Positions 22,306 to 32,010 of a stretch of 64,000 nt of DNA are shown one piece after another (within the stretch, counting starts at the first letter, position 1; the number at the start of each line of letters is the position of its first letter). Origin of the DNA: Marinomonas aquiplantarum. Lineage in GTDB: Bacteria > Pseudomonadota > Gammaproteobacteria > Pseudomonadales > Marinomonadaceae. Under the pieces are notes generated by a model. That model saw only the letters and a program-made list of their open reading frames with translations. It was not told where the DNA came from and did no database searches. The stretch covers positions 62,001 to 126,000 of the forward strand of contig NZ_QNRF01000004.1 in the NCBI RefSeq assembly GCF_003314975.1, given 5' to 3'. The translations under genes and the position numbers were made by a program.

Positions 22306-22335
22306 CTGTTAGGCCCTGTTTGTCTGGCCTATAAT
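22306..22335 (+). promoter_or_regulatory. Candidate sigma-70 promoter for rluB
   Basis: A perfect TATAAT lies at 22330-22335, 18 bases after CTGTTA, a poor -35 element. It sits about 70 bases before the rluB ATG. The spacer contains AGGCC and GGCCT, able to form a short hairpin. Confidence 0.45.
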
Positions 22336-22403
22336 ACAGGGTATTAAGTATTGAATTTTGTTGACATAGGTTGCTGAGAAGCATTCCCCAAAAGAGGTTC
22401 GTA

Positions 22404-23300
22404 ATGGACGAAAAGTTACAGAAAGTATTAGCGCGTGCAGGACAAGGTTCTCGACGTGAAATGGAAAATCGTATTCGCGAAGGTCGCGTCATGGTCAATG
22501 GCGAAGTCGCGACTCTGGGTGATCGCGTCAGTATCACGGATTCTATTACTATTGATGGTTATGCCATTGTGGCGACAGAAGCCGGTGCTAATCGTCGAGT
22601 CATCATTTACAACAAACCAGAAGGCGAAGTTTGTACCCGTAAAGATCCAGAAGGTCGCACAACCGTATTTGAAAAGCTGCCTAAATTACGTGGTGAGCGC
22701 TGGATTGCCGTTGGCCGATTAGACATTAATACTTCTGGTCTGTTGTTGTTTACAACGGATGGCGAGTTGGCCAATCGCTTGATGCACCCTTCCACTGAAA
22801 TCGACCGAGAATACTTGGTGCGAGTGATGGGAGAGGTGACGGATGAAAATTTAGACAATCTTAAAAAAGGTGTGAACCTTGAAGATGGTCCGGCAAAATT
22901 CACCGATATCGTCGACGGTGGTGGTGAAGGCATTAACCATTGGTTTTATGTTTGCCTGATGGAAGGTCGTAACCGAGAGGTTCGTCGCCTTTGGGAGTCT
23001 CAAGGTGTGAAAGTAAACCGTTTGAAACGTGTTCGTTTTGGTCCGGTTTTCTTACCGTCGAAAGCAAAGGTTGGTCGTTGGGTTGAGATGGAAAACGATG
23101 AAGTGAACGCGTTATGCGATCTGGTCGATTTACCATCTACATCAACTCAGCCTAAGACTCAGCAGCAAAAGCTGGACATGAAGCGTAACAAGAATAAAGC
23201 GACGGCAGGTGGTGCTCGTCGTGCCAAAGGCTTTGATTGGCAATCAAGTGAAAAACCAGAGTTTAAGCCGAAAAAGCCTGGCAAAAGATCATTTCGATAA
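22404..23300 (+). CDS. rluB: 23S rRNA pseudouridine synthase RluB
   Basis: This protein of 298 residues has an N-terminal S4 RNA-binding domain ([18 protein letters not shown], residues 4-21) and the RsuA-family catalytic motif [18 protein letters not shown] near residue 105, with Asp as nucleophile. It makes pseudouridine 2605 in 23S rRNA. The basic Lys/Arg-rich tail is typical of RluB. I chose the ATG with AGAGG upstream; the frame is open further upstream but without family match. Third gene in the yciV-yciO-rluB set. Confidence 0.94.
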   Translation: MDEKLQKVLARAGQGSRREMENRIREGRVMVNGEVATLGDRVSITDSITIDGYAIVATEAGANRRVIIYNKPEGEVCTRKDPEGRTTVFEKLPKLRGERWIAVGRLDINTSGLLLFTTDGELANRLMHPSTEIDREYLVRVMGEVTDENLDNLKKGVNLEDGPAKFTDIVDGGGEGINHWFYVCLMEGRNREVRRLWESQGVKVNRLKRVRFGPVFLPSKAKVGRWVEMENDEVNALCDLVDLPSTSTQPKTQQQKLDMKRNKNKATAGGARRAKGFDWQSSEKPEFKPKKPGKRSFR

Positions 23301-23330
23301 ATACCCGTCACGGTTGGAGATAGAATAAGC

Positions 23331-23783
23331 ATGGTTCGCTGGATGATTTTGTTGGTAGTAGTATTGCTCGCAGGCTTTTTTGTTTACGTCAAAATGAACA
23401 ATCAGATGCCAGAAGGATTAGGCGTTACAAATGGACAGTTGAAGCTTTGTTCCGGCGCTCCAAATTGTGTTTCCACCCAAGCAGACCAAACCGATGAGGC
23501 TCACTTTGCAGAGCCTCTGGTGTATTCCGGTCGTCGTCAAGATGTGCAGCTAAGAATTGAAGCTTATATGCTGCGACAAGGTGCTAAATTAGTTGATCAT
23601 TCGCTAGGTTATGCGCACTTTGAGGTAGAAAGTGACATTGTCGGCTATATTGATGATGTTGAGTTTTATTTACCGAAAAGCGACAGTGTTGTACATATTC
23701 GATCGGCATCACGTGTTGGTTATTCTGATTTTGGAATTAATCGTGACAGAGTTAGACAAATTCAAGATCTTCTAGTAGATTGA
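23331..23783 (+). CDS. DUF1499 family membrane-anchored protein
   Basis: This 150-residue protein has an N-terminal membrane helix (MILLVVVLLAGFFVYV) and a DUF1499 domain with the motif LCSGAPNCVSTQADQTD (about residues 37-53) and the later VGYIDDVEFYL and HIRSASRVGYSDFG. The two cysteines in the motif are conserved in the family. The function is unknown. It is 30 bases downstream of rluB and upstream of a two-component pair. Confidence 0.88.
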   Translation: MVRWMILLVVVLLAGFFVYVKMNNQMPEGLGVTNGQLKLCSGAPNCVSTQADQTDEAHFAEPLVYSGRRQDVQLRIEAYMLRQGAKLVDHSLGYAHFEVESDIVGYIDDVEFYLPKSDSVVHIRSASRVGYSDFGINRDRVRQIQDLLVD

Positions 23784-23844
23784 AGTTAAGCTTGTTGATT
23801 TATAAGTAATTAAAACTAAAGCAGAAATTGGACGAGGACTGCCC

Positions 23845-24564
23845 ATGAGTGTGAATGAAGACCAAACAATTCTGATTGTTGAGGATGATGAGCGCTTGGC
23901 CTCGCTCACCCAAGAATATTTACAAAAAAATGGTTTTAATGTGAGCGTTGAGCCTGATGGCCGTAAAGCCATTAGTCGAATTGTGAATGAACAACCTTCC
24001 CTTGTTATTTTGGATTTGATGCTACCAGGTGCAGACGGTTTTACGGTATGCCGTAGTGTTCGTAATGAATACAAGGGGCCAATTTTGATGTTGACCGCAC
24101 GCAGTGACGATGTGGATCAGATTCTTGGCTTAGAAATTGGCGCAGATGATTACGTATCCAAGCCAGCGAAGCCGCGTGTCTTACTAGCACGAGTCCAATC
24201 TTTGCTTCGTCGAAGCACGCAAGATGTTGATCTGACCATTGATGCCACGAAAGAAGAGCAGAATCTGGTTTTTGGTCCACTGAAAATTGATAACTCTCGT
24301 CGTGAAGCTTGGTTGTCGAATGAAGAAGTGGAACTCACCAGTGCGGAATTTGATCTCCTTTGGTTATTGGCGAGCAGTGCTGGTCGAATCCTGAGTCGTG
24401 AGGAAATCTTCGGTGAATTACGTGGTATTGAATACGATGGCCAAGATCGCTCAGTCGATGTTCGTATTTCACGTATTCGTTCAAAAATTGGTGATGACCC
24501 GATTCATCCCCGCCGAATAAAGACCATTCGTAGTAAAGGTTATTTATTCGTAAAAGAAGTATAA
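23845..24564 (+). CDS. OmpR-family response regulator (RstA-like)
   Basis: This 239-residue regulator has a receiver domain with the phospho-acceptor Asp in VILDLMLPGADGF (near residue 56), then an OmpR-type winged-helix DNA-binding domain (VELTSAEFDLLWLLASS, SVDVRISRIRSKIGDD). The EPDG and ARSDDVDQILGLEIGADDYV stretches resemble RstA. The kinase starts 8 bases downstream, so they form one operon. The signal and regulon are unknown. Confidence 0.92.
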   Translation: MSVNEDQTILIVEDDERLASLTQEYLQKNGFNVSVEPDGRKAISRIVNEQPSLVILDLMLPGADGFTVCRSVRNEYKGPILMLTARSDDVDQILGLEIGADDYVSKPAKPRVLLARVQSLLRRSTQDVDLTIDATKEEQNLVFGPLKIDNSRREAWLSNEEVELTSAEFDLLWLLASSAGRILSREEIFGELRGIEYDGQDRSVDVRISRIRSKIGDDPIHPRRIKTIRSKGYLFVKEV

Positions 24565-24571
24565 GGCTTTT

Positions 24572-26086
24572 ATGCGTGAAGAAATGTGGCGACTTTATCG
24601 ACACCTCATTATTGGTGGTGTCTTGGTCGTAGCAGCTTGTTTTGCTGTCATGGAATTCACGCAAATTCGTTACGAGACCACGCGGACTGAGCAGCTACTT
24701 TCTGTGGATGCAGAGCTCAGTGCGGTACTCTTCCTGTCCGGTGTAAGTCGAGATCTACCCAGTTCTCGCTTTGACTGGACAGTACGGCCTTCCGAACGCT
24801 TTAGCGTTGATGAAATCACGTCTTTACTTAAAAGCAAAAGCTGGTTGAAATTGCCTGATGGTAGCTACCAAGTCGCGCTTGGTCCTGTTGAAACACCTCT
24901 TCTCATTGGTCGCACGAAAGCAGGGCCGTTTATCTTCAGAATTGAGCCTTTGCTGGACCAGTTTATTTTTGCGGATCTGTTTTCTTATCAAGACAAAAAA
25001 GCCCTATTCGAAAGCATGTCTAGTGTCTCCATGGTGCCTTCAACGCAGCAAGTGACTGCTGAGCTTACTGGTGTGGCACGAATTCATGGTATTTACAGCG
25101 AATACGGCTTTATCTGGAAGGATGCAGAAGCCCCAGAGCCTGTGTATTTATCGGCGGCAGACAGAGATTATATTTCTTTAACTTTTACGGTTGTCGCTGT
25201 TTCTGGCATTGGTATGGCTATTATGCTGGTGCTGATTTGGCGTGAGTTACTGACTCTCGATTTTAAGCGGAAAACCTTTGAAAGTATTACACGGCAAATT
25301 GCTCGTGGTCGCAGCGGTTTACCAAAAGGCATTCCTGATAGCAGTGGTACTTTAAAAGAGCTAGCTTATTCCTTTGACTCCATGTCTTCTCATATTCAGC
25401 GCCTGTTAAAAGTTCAGCGTGAAATGATTAATGCCATTTCTCATGAGTTAAGAACGCCGATTGCTCGTCTTCGTTTTGGGTTAGAAGTGATGAAAGATGA
25501 AGTGGATGAAGACGTTGCCACCACCGTTGAAGCCTTAGAAGGGGATGTGGAAGAGCTAAACACATTGGTTGATGAGGTGTTAACTTATGGTAAGTTGGAA
25601 GACGGCTCGTTGGCATTAAACTTCAATGAAATTGCCATGACGGACCTTATTGACGGAATTTTGCAGCATAACAATCCATTATTAAAACACTTGGAAGTAG
25701 AAGTCCGAATGGATGAAAATGACCTTGTGGTAGCGGACGAGCACCATTTGAATCGAGCGCTACAAAACTTGATTTTGAATGCAGCCAAATACGCAGCAGG
25801 TAAGATCACCATCACCTTTTCGCAAGACTCTGAACGTTGGCAAGTTGACATTGAAGATGATGGCCCAGGAATCGCGTTTGAAGACAGAGATAAAGTGTTT
25901 ATTCCATTTCAGCGTTTGGACAACAGCCGAACGCGCGCTTCTGGTGGTTACGGACTTGGTTTAGCTATTGTACAGCGTATTGCATTTTGGCATGGTGGCG
26001 CAGTATTGATTGATGCCAGTGAATCAGGCGGTGCAAAATTCAGTTTAATCTGGTCACGCAGTCAGCATCAAACAACCTTGTCTTAA
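24572..26086 (+). CDS. Sensor histidine kinase (RstB-like)
   Basis: This 504-residue membrane kinase has two transmembrane helices (about residues 11-29 and 205-227) around a periplasmic domain of about 170 residues, a HAMP-like linker, a HisKA box with the phospho-histidine in NAISHELRTPIARLRFGLEV (near residue 290), and an ATPase domain (LNRALQNLILNAAKYAAG, DDGPGI, GGYGLGLAIVQRI). It phosphorylates the regulator just upstream. The RstB label rests on pairing and layout. Confidence 0.92.
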   Translation: MREEMWRLYRHLIIGGVLVVAACFAVMEFTQIRYETTRTEQLLSVDAELSAVLFLSGVSRDLPSSRFDWTVRPSERFSVDEITSLLKSKSWLKLPDGSYQVALGPVETPLLIGRTKAGPFIFRIEPLLDQFIFADLFSYQDKKALFESMSSVSMVPSTQQVTAELTGVARIHGIYSEYGFIWKDAEAPEPVYLSAADRDYISLTFTVVAVSGIGMAIMLVLIWRELLTLDFKRKTFESITRQIARGRSGLPKGIPDSSGTLKELAYSFDSMSSHIQRLLKVQREMINAISHELRTPIARLRFGLEVMKDEVDEDVATTVEALEGDVEELNTLVDEVLTYGKLEDGSLALNFNEIAMTDLIDGILQHNNPLLKHLEVEVRMDENDLVVADEHHLNRALQNLILNAAKYAAGKITITFSQDSERWQVDIEDDGPGIAFEDRDKVFIPFQRLDNSRTRASGGYGLGLAIVQRIAFWHGGAVLIDASESGGAKFSLIWSRSQHQTTLS

Positions 26087-26114
26087 TGCTGACTTCCCCA
26101 TTGTTGCTTGGTTG

Positions 26115-27041
26115 TTATAGCTCTGGCGCTAAAATGCCTTTCAAATTCTTAAAGCATGTCTTAGAAGCCGTATTAATTAAATCTTCCATGTAGGCGTTTT
26201 CTCTTTGATCTTTACGGATTGCCAAATAGAGTTTGCACCAAACACCTTCTTCGCCCAGCGACTTAGTGATTACGTACTGACGATTGGTGTATTCGGTTAG
26301 AGCCCAGTTTGGTAAACAGCATACGCCTCGACCGCTGGCGACTAATTGCATCATCATTAAGGTCAATTCACTGTGGCGTATCTTCGCCGGTGCCATTCCT
26401 GCTGGGTTGAGGAAATGCTTGAATATGTCCAATCTCTCAGACTCAACAGGGTAGCTAATCAGTGTTTCCTCGAGAAAGTCTTCTGGCACTAGAAAGTCTT
26501 TTTTAGCAAGAGCGTGATGACGTGACAAGGCGACTTGAGATTCGTATTGAAACAAAGGAATGTATTCGATATTGGGTAGGTCTTGTGGATCAGAGGTGAC
26601 AACCAAATCCAAATCCCCACGTGCGAGCGCAGGCAGCGGCATAAAACCAAATGCTGTGGACAAATCAAGTTCCACATCTGGCCAGTGTTCGCGGAAGTGA
26701 TCAATGGTTGGCATTAACCATTCATAGCAACTATGACATTCGATCGCGATGTGCAAACGGCCGCTTTCACCTTCGGCAAAGCGTTGAATGTCGCGTTGAG
26801 CAGAACGGAATGATACCAATACATCGTCTGCCAATTGCAGCAAGCGCAGACCTGCGCTGGTAAAGCGAACCGGTTTGGTTTTACGAATAAAAAGTGGGCA
26901 TCCAAGCTTTTCTTCTAGGTCTTTTAACTGATGTGAGAGAGCGGATTGAGTTAAATGAACTCGCTCTGCGGCTTCCACTAAGCTGCCTGTTTCTCTCAGT
27001 GCGGTGAGTGTTTTTAAATGCCTAACTTCAATGATGCTCAT
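26115..27041 (-). CDS. metR: LysR-family methionine regulator MetR
   Basis: This 308-residue regulator closely follows MetR: MSIIEVRHLKTLTALRETGS, then the helix-turn-helix EAAERVHLTQSALSHQLKDL, and the effector-domain landmark LHIAIECHSCYEWLMPTID, which is typical of MetR. MetR activates metE and other methionine genes with homocysteine as co-effector. No metE or metH is adjacent in this window. It lies downstream of argF on the same strand, separated by a terminator. Confidence 0.92.
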   Translation of the reverse strand: MSIIEVRHLKTLTALRETGSLVEAAERVHLTQSALSHQLKDLEEKLGCPLFIRKTKPVRFTSAGLRLLQLADDVLVSFRSAQRDIQRFAEGESGRLHIAIECHSCYEWLMPTIDHFREHWPDVELDLSTAFGFMPLPALARGDLDLVVTSDPQDLPNIEYIPLFQYESQVALSRHHALAKKDFLVPEDFLEETLISYPVESERLDIFKHFLNPAGMAPAKIRHSELTLMMMQLVASGRGVCCLPNWALTEYTNRQYVITKSLGEEGVWCKLYLAIRKDQRENAYMEDLINTASKTCFKNLKGILAPEL

Positions 27042-27083
27042 GGTAGTTCACTATAGATGAGTTTTATTCAATACTTGAAATGT

Positions 27084-27119
27084 AAAAAAGCCCGTTCACA
27101 TCAATATGGGAACGAGCTT
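27084..27119 (-). terminator. Terminator after argF
   Basis: Read on the minus strand, AAGCTCGTTC pairs with GAACGGGCTT (one G-U pair) around an 11- to 12-base loop and is followed by TTTT. It ends the argF transcript before metR. Confidence 0.88.
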
Positions 27120-27129
27120 GTCTATTGTC

Positions 27130-28035
27130 TTAGTGACGGATTAAAAATTCAAGTAATGCTTTTTGAGCATGCAGTCGATTTTCAGCCTCATCCCAAACAA
27201 CTGAGTCTGGATGGTCTAAGACTTCAGCTGAGACTTCTTCGCCTCTATGAGCTGGTAAACAATGCATGAAAAGGGCATCTGAGTTCGCTTTTGACATCAA
27301 ATCCGCGTTGACCTGAAAGCCATCGAAATCTTTTAAGCGTTGCTCTTGCTCGTCTTCTTGCCCCATAGAAGCAAACACATCGGTCACGATCAAATCAGCA
27401 TCGGTGGCTGCTTGGTGTGCGTCATGAAGAATAGTGACGCGATCCTGATGCTCTGCCACCAATTCTGCGCTAGGCTCGTAACCTTTAGGGCAAGCGACAA
27501 CCAGTTGAAAGTCTAATAAAGCGGCGGCGTTTATGTAGGAGTTACACATATTGTTGCCATCGCCAACCCAAACGACTTTCTTACCTTCGATTGAGCCTCG
27601 ATGTTCTTGGTAGGTTTGCATGTCGGCCAATAGCTGGCAAGGGTGGTAATCATCCGTTAATGCGTTGATCACAGGAACGGAAGAGTATTTAGCGAAGGTT
27701 TCTACTGTCTTGTGATCAAATGTACGAATCATGACCGCATCAACCATACTGGAGATAACCCGTGCGCTGTCTTCTACCGGTTCACCACGACCCAATTGGG
27801 TATCTCTTGGTGACAAGAACAGGGCGTGGCCACCAAATTGCGCCATACCAGCTTCAAAAGATACTCGAGTTCGAGTCGATGACTTTTCAAAGATCATCGC
27901 CAATACACGGTTTTTTAAGGGTTGAAATAAAGTGCCTTCACGATGAATTTTCTTAAGCTCAGAAGCCCGTAATAGTAATTGTTTTAACTCATCGGAGGAT
28001 AGATCCTTCAGAGTAAGAAAATGTCTTGGCGACAC
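27130..28035 (-). CDS. argF: Ornithine carbamoyltransferase ArgF
   Basis: This enzyme of 301 residues makes citrulline from ornithine and carbamoyl phosphate. Motifs: the carbamoyl-phosphate loop [14 protein letters not shown], the [11 protein letters not shown] segment, and the ornithine site with [13 protein letters not shown] chose the GTG of VSPRHFLTL because AAGGAG is 7 bases upstream and the Pseudomonas enzyme begins at the same place; an open frame continues 14 codons further upstream. Confidence 0.95.
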   Translation of the reverse strand: MSPRHFLTLKDLSSDELKQLLLRASELKKIHREGTLFQPLKNRVLAMIFEKSSTRTRVSFEAGMAQFGGHALFLSPRDTQLGRGEPVEDSARVISSMVDAVMIRTFDHKTVETFAKYSSVPVINALTDDYHPCQLLADMQTYQEHRGSIEGKKVVWVGDGNNMCNSYINAAALLDFQLVVACPKGYEPSAELVAEHQDRVTILHDAHQAATDADLIVTDVFASMGQEDEQEQRLKDFDGFQVNADLMSKANSDALFMHCLPAHRGEEVSAEVLDHPDSVVWDEAENRLHAQKALLEFLIRH

Positions 28036-28278
28036 GTGATGACTCCTTAATTGTCTTTTGAAAAGGGAATCGACCAATTTAATACACTAGACTATGTGAG
28101 TAAAGGGGCTTTGATGGGATAATGTGTAACGAAAGCCGGATTATGGGGTTGTAAATTGCCTATTAGACCTCATAAACTGATGCAACTTTAAAGAGCAATC
28201 GACAACGACTTTTATCGGCCGCTTCATTGAGCCAAATTAAAGTCCCGATTGGTATAGCAAAAAAGCGAGGTTTTTAGC

Positions 28279-28608
28279 GTGAGTAACACAATCGAAACAA
28301 TTAAAGAGCAGATTAGCAATAACGATATTTTGTTGTACATGAAGGGGAATCCTCGTGCACCACAGTGTGGTTTTTCCTCACAAGCGGTTCAAGCCCTGAT
28401 GTCTTGTGGCGAGCGTTTTGCTTTTGTGAACATTCTAGACAATCCAGACATTCGCGCTGAGTTACCAAAATTCGCGAATTGGCCAACATTCCCTCAATTA
28501 TGGGTAAAAGGCGAGCTGGTTGGCGGTTGTGACATTATCGTTGAGATGGCCGGTAATGGTGAGTTACAAGAATTAATCAAAAATGCTGTTGGTGAGTCTG
28601 AAGAATAA
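28279..28608 (+). CDS. grxD: Monothiol glutaredoxin GrxD (Grx4)
   Basis: This 109-residue monothiol glutaredoxin has the CGFS active site (Cys near residue 30) in KGNPRAPQCGFSSQAVQAL and the glutathione-binding WPTFPQLWVKGELVGGCDI. It binds a [2Fe-2S] cluster with glutathione and BolA and takes part in iron-sulfur trafficking. The start is a GTG with GAGG about 8 bases upstream. It is followed by a peroxiredoxin gene, a plausible redox pair. Confidence 0.95.
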   Translation: MSNTIETIKEQISNNDILLYMKGNPRAPQCGFSSQAVQALMSCGERFAFVNILDNPDIRAELPKFANWPTFPQLWVKGELVGGCDIIVEMAGNGELQELIKNAVGESEE

Positions 28609-28672
28609 GCACCTATATTCAGAGAATACCAAATAAAGATTCAAACTAAGCAAATCAAAGGAGACGCTTAAC

Positions 28673-29296
28673 ATGTCTATTTTAGTCGGAAAAAAAGCAC
28701 CAGATTTTACTGTTCCAGCCGTACTTGCGGATGGCCAGATCGTTGATTCTTTCAACTTAGCAGAAACCATCAAGGGTAAATACGCGATCGTATTCTTCTA
28801 CCCATTGGATTTCACATTCGTTTGCCCGTCTGAAATCATTGCTATGTCTCACCGTATGGAAAAATTCCGTGAAATGGGTGTAGAAGTGATTGGTGTGTCT
28901 ATCGATTCACATTTCACTCACAACGCTTGGCGTAACACACCTGTAGATCAGGGTGGTATTGGTGCTGTCGAGTACACCCTTGCTGCGGATATGGATCACG
29001 AAATTGCCAAAGCATACGGTATCGAATCTGAAGGTGGTGACTCTTACTACCCTGCAGGCGTAGCAATGCGTGCGTCTTTCGTAATTGACCAAAAAGGCAT
29101 TGTGCGTTCACAGGTTGTAAACGATGAGCCTATCGGTCGTAACATGGATGAGCTTGTTCGTGTTGTTGATGCGCTTCAATTCTTTGAAGAAAATGGTCAA
29201 GTTTGCCCTGCAGGTTGGAATAAAGGCGATAAAGGCATGGAAACATCACCAGAAGGTGTGGCTTCTTACCTAGCTGAGAGTGCTAAATCTCTATAA
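28673..29296 (+). CDS. Typical 2-Cys peroxiredoxin
   Basis: This 207-residue peroxiredoxin has the peroxidatic cysteine in FYPLDFTFVCPSE (Cys51) and the resolving cysteine in GQVCPAGWNKGDKG (Cys178), the pattern of the AhpC/Prx1 group. It reduces hydrogen peroxide and organic peroxides in the cytoplasm. An AAAGGAGA ribosome site gives strong translation, and codon use is biased to preferred codons (for example CGT), consistent with high expression. A strong terminator follows. Confidence 0.95.
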   Translation: MSILVGKKAPDFTVPAVLADGQIVDSFNLAETIKGKYAIVFFYPLDFTFVCPSEIIAMSHRMEKFREMGVEVIGVSIDSHFTHNAWRNTPVDQGGIGAVEYTLAADMDHEIAKAYGIESEGGDSYYPAGVAMRASFVIDQKGIVRSQVVNDEPIGRNMDELVRVVDALQFFEENGQVCPAGWNKGDKGMETSPEGVASYLAESAKSL

Positions 29297-29326
29297 GATT
29301 GTGCTTGTATAAAGCGATAATCTAAT

Positions 29327-29357
29327 AAAAGCGTACATCATTTGATGTGCGCTTTTT
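29327..29357 (+). terminator. Terminator after the peroxiredoxin gene
   Basis: AAAAGCG-TACATCA pairs with TGATGTG-CGCTTTT with one mismatch-like G-U step and a tight loop, followed by a T run. Confidence 0.92.
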
Positions 29358-29375
29358 TATTGCCTGAGGCTTAGC

Positions 29376-29768
29376 TTAGATGACTTCGTAGAGTTCAAGC
29401 GGTAGCTCGTCTGGATCGGCAAAAAAAGTGAAGCGTTTACCGGTCAGTTCATCGACTCGAACCGGTTCTGTTGCGACACCTTGTTGCTGTAAGTAATCGA
29501 TGCTGTCGTCTAAGTTTTCTACGGCAAAGGCCAAATGACGTAAGCCTTGGGCTTCTGGCCTTGAGGGGCGAGCAGGCGGATTAGGAAAGGAAAAAAGTTC
29601 GATTTGCGAGCTGTCATTAATTGCCAGATCAAGCTTGTAAGACTGGCGATTTTCTCGGTAGGTTTCACGAATAATCTTTAGACCTAATATCTGATGATAA
29701 AAGTGTTTAGAAACAGCATAATCTGAACAGATGATGGCAACATGATGAATGTTTGACAATTTAAGCAT
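29376..29768 (-). CDS. yaeR: VOC superfamily protein YaeR (glyoxalase-like)
   Basis: This 130-residue protein is very like E. coli YaeR: IHHVAIICSDYAVSKHFYHQILG, then IELFSFPNPPARPSRPEAQG, LRHLAFAVENLDD and a closing LPLELYEVI. The metal ligands expected of the fold (His near residue 8, Glu in IELFSF, His in LRHLAF, Glu in LELYE) are all visible. The substrate is unknown; it is only distantly related to GloA. It stands alone after a convergent peroxiredoxin gene. Confidence 0.92.
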   Translation of the reverse strand: MLKLSNIHHVAIICSDYAVSKHFYHQILGLKIIRETYRENRQSYKLDLAINDSSQIELFSFPNPPARPSRPEAQGLRHLAFAVENLDDSIDYLQQQGVATEPVRVDELTGKRFTFFADPDELPLELYEVI

Positions 29769-29797
29769 AGGGTACTTTCTGCATATTACTTTGGCGT

Positions 29798-30754
29798 TTA
29801 TTTTTTACTGGCTTGAGCGTTAAATTCATTGGCCACATCAATCACCTGCCGTCTAAACCATATGTGACTTGCATCATGATGCAATAATGGGCTCCATATC
29901 ATTTTTAGCTCGATTTTGGGGATATCGAAGGGTGGCTCTAAAATCACCAAATCTGGGTTTTTCTTGTTCACCATGGCGACTTTTTTCGGCAACGTAGCAA
30001 TCAAGTCTTGTTCTAGAGCAAGGTGCATCGCCGTGTGATAACTGCGAGTAAAGACACGAATACTGCGTTTACGTTCAATGGCTTGTAAGGCTTCGTCAAC
30101 CCAACCCAGTTTCTGTACATCGGTTGGGTCCATGCCGACGCCAATACCAAAGCCCGTTTTACTCACCCAAATGTGCTGGGCTTTTAAGTAAGCCTCCAAG
30201 TCGAATTCGTCTTTAATCGGGTTGTCTACACTCATCATACAAACGAAAGTATCGAGCCAAACGCTTTTTTGGTGGAAGGATTGTGGTAATTCTTCAAAGC
30301 GGTTGATAGCCATGTCTATTTTGCCGGCTTCTACGTCGTGAAAGGTCACATCGCTTGGAGTCATGATATCGAGTGTAATACCTGGCGCATATTCACGTAG
30401 GCGGTTGAGCAAACGTGGGATAACAGTAGAGGCAGCATAGTCACTTGCCATAATGCGAAAGACGCGGGTACTGGTGCTTTCGTTGAAGTCGGCTTCAGGC
30501 TGTAAGGCTTCTTCTAAGTCCAGTAAAACTTTGCGGACGATGGGTTGAAGTCGTAACGCTTTTTCGGTCGGCTTCATGCCTTCGCTAGTGCGCACCAATA
30601 ATGGGTCATTTAATAAATCACGAAGACGTTTAAGACCATTACTCATGGCTGGCTGAGTAATATTGAGCTTGTTGGCTGACCTTGTCACATTGCATTCTCT
30701 TAATAGTACATCGAGGTAAATCAGCAGGTTCAGGTCGATCTTATTAATATTCAT
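29798..30754 (-). CDS. LysR-family regulator (NodD/LeuO-like)
   Basis: This 318-residue regulator has an N-terminal helix-turn-helix (NVTRSANKLNITQPAMSNGL) and a periplasmic-binding-protein-like effector domain starting near residue 92. The opening IDLNLLIYLDVLLRE resembles the NodD/LeuO/SyrM subgroup. It lies just upstream of yaeR on the same strand, but no metabolic operon is adjacent, so the target is unknown. Confidence 0.85.
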   Translation of the reverse strand: MNINKIDLNLLIYLDVLLRECNVTRSANKLNITQPAMSNGLKRLRDLLNDPLLVRTSEGMKPTEKALRLQPIVRKVLLDLEEALQPEADFNESTSTRVFRIMASDYAASTVIPRLLNRLREYAPGITLDIMTPSDVTFHDVEAGKIDMAINRFEELPQSFHQKSVWLDTFVCMMSVDNPIKDEFDLEAYLKAQHIWVSKTGFGIGVGMDPTDVQKLGWVDEALQAIERKRSIRVFTRSYHTAMHLALEQDLIATLPKKVAMVNKKNPDLVILEPPFDIPKIELKMIWSPLLHHDASHIWFRRQVIDVANEFNAQASKK

Positions 30755-30788
30755 AGGAGTTTAATTATTGAATCCGTTGTTATGGCTG

Positions 30789-31676
30789 TTACACATTTGT
30801 TAGCGCTGGAATGGCGCGACAAAGGTCAATAAAACGTTGTGCATTTTGCGTTAACGCCGTATTTCTTGGGGTAACGATTAATAAATTGCGATTTAATTTT
30901 AATGGGGTTTGGTACAGCCTGATTAAACCTGCGTTTAATTCTTGCGAAATTGCCATACGAGACAAACAGCCTAAGCCCATTTGATGAATCACCGCTTGTT
31001 TTACTGCTTCCATGTGCGCCAAGGATAGCACCACATTTAATTGCGGAATTTCCGCGCCAGTGGCTTGTTCGAGAATATTGCGTGTGCCTGAGCCGGACTC
31101 ACGCATCACCCAATTTGCTTGTTTCAAATCGTCCCACGAAAGCATTTCCGGGCGATCTTCTTTGGTAGAGCCAAACACCACAAGTTCGTCTTGTAACCAG
31201 ACTTGAGTCATTAGCTCAGCGTGCTGGCAATACCCTTCAATGAAGCCGACTTCGGCCTTCCCTGTTAACAGCTGTTGAATGACGCTTTGCGTATTGCCAA
31301 TATCGAGATTGAAACGAATGTTCGGATGCTGTTGCTTAAAGCTCGACATCTGCTTTGGTAATAAATAATTACCGACGCTGACGCTGGCTGCTAAGTGAAG
31401 AGAGCCACTTAATTCATCTTCATTTCCCATGCTTTCAATTTGTTCTATCTGACTCAACACTGACCTGGCTTGTGGCAAAAGGTGCCTTGCTTGAGGGGTG
31501 ATTTGCAGGCGTTTACCATGACGACGAAATAAAGGTCGACCAAGTAACGCTTCTAACTCTCTCAACGCTTGGCTGGCAGCAGGTTGGCTGATTGACACCA
31601 TATCCGCTGCCGCGGTGACTGAACCGGTATGGACAACGGCTTCAAAAATTTGTAGCTGTCTCAGTGTGATTCTCAT
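30789..31676 (-). CDS. LysR-family regulator (YeiE/CbbR-like)
   Basis: This 295-residue regulator begins MRITLRQLQIFEAVVHTGSV, has the helix-turn-helix TAAADMVSISQPAASQALRE, and an effector domain with GNYLLPKQMSSF, VGFIEGYCQHAELM and RESGSGTRNILEQA. These are the landmarks of YeiE-type regulators. In enterobacteria YeiE senses sulfite and controls neighbouring yeiH; here the YeiH-like gene is about 31 kb away at the window edge, so a link is only suggested. It is 34 bases upstream of the other LysR gene on the same strand. Confidence 0.85.
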   Translation of the reverse strand: MRITLRQLQIFEAVVHTGSVTAAADMVSISQPAASQALRELEALLGRPLFRRHGKRLQITPQARHLLPQARSVLSQIEQIESMGNEDELSGSLHLAASVSVGNYLLPKQMSSFKQQHPNIRFNLDIGNTQSVIQQLLTGKAEVGFIEGYCQHAELMTQVWLQDELVVFGSTKEDRPEMLSWDDLKQANWVMRESGSGTRNILEQATGAEIPQLNVVLSLAHMEAVKQAVIHQMGLGCLSRMAISQELNAGLIRLYQTPLKLNRNLLIVTPRNTALTQNAQRFIDLCRAIPALTNV

Positions 31677-32010
31677 TCGTAAAGGGGCACCTTGTGTTTA
31701 TTGCATTCAGAAAAACGAAAGAAGTGAAAATAGAGTGTTGCATCAGCTTCCTTAGCTTTTATTCCATTCCATTCTGATGATGTCTAATCATAAACTGAAA
31801 TCATACTTTGTGCGTATGGGAGTTTTAGGTAAATGGTGAATTAATTTGCAATTTCGTGAATAAAGCAGGCAATTCGTATTAATTTCATATTTTTATGCAA
31901 CGCTACTTTCATGTTTCGATTGGTAACTTCTGTAGATATTGGACATTGAAGAAGAGTATTATTTGTAACTTAAATCGATGGTTTTTTGGACAGACTAGGT
32001 GGCGTCTTTA
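31677..32010. other. Intergenic region, no gene seen
   Basis: This 334-base divergent region is AT-rich with no convincing small reading frame, hairpin terminator or repeat. It must hold the promoters of the YeiE-like gene and of the c-di-GMP gene, but I see no clear -10/-35 pair. Confidence 0.6.

Noticed and set aside
22361..22389. A second rluB promoter with a perfect TTGACA
   Set aside because: No acceptable -10 element lies 16-18 bases downstream; the sequence there is ATTCCCC.
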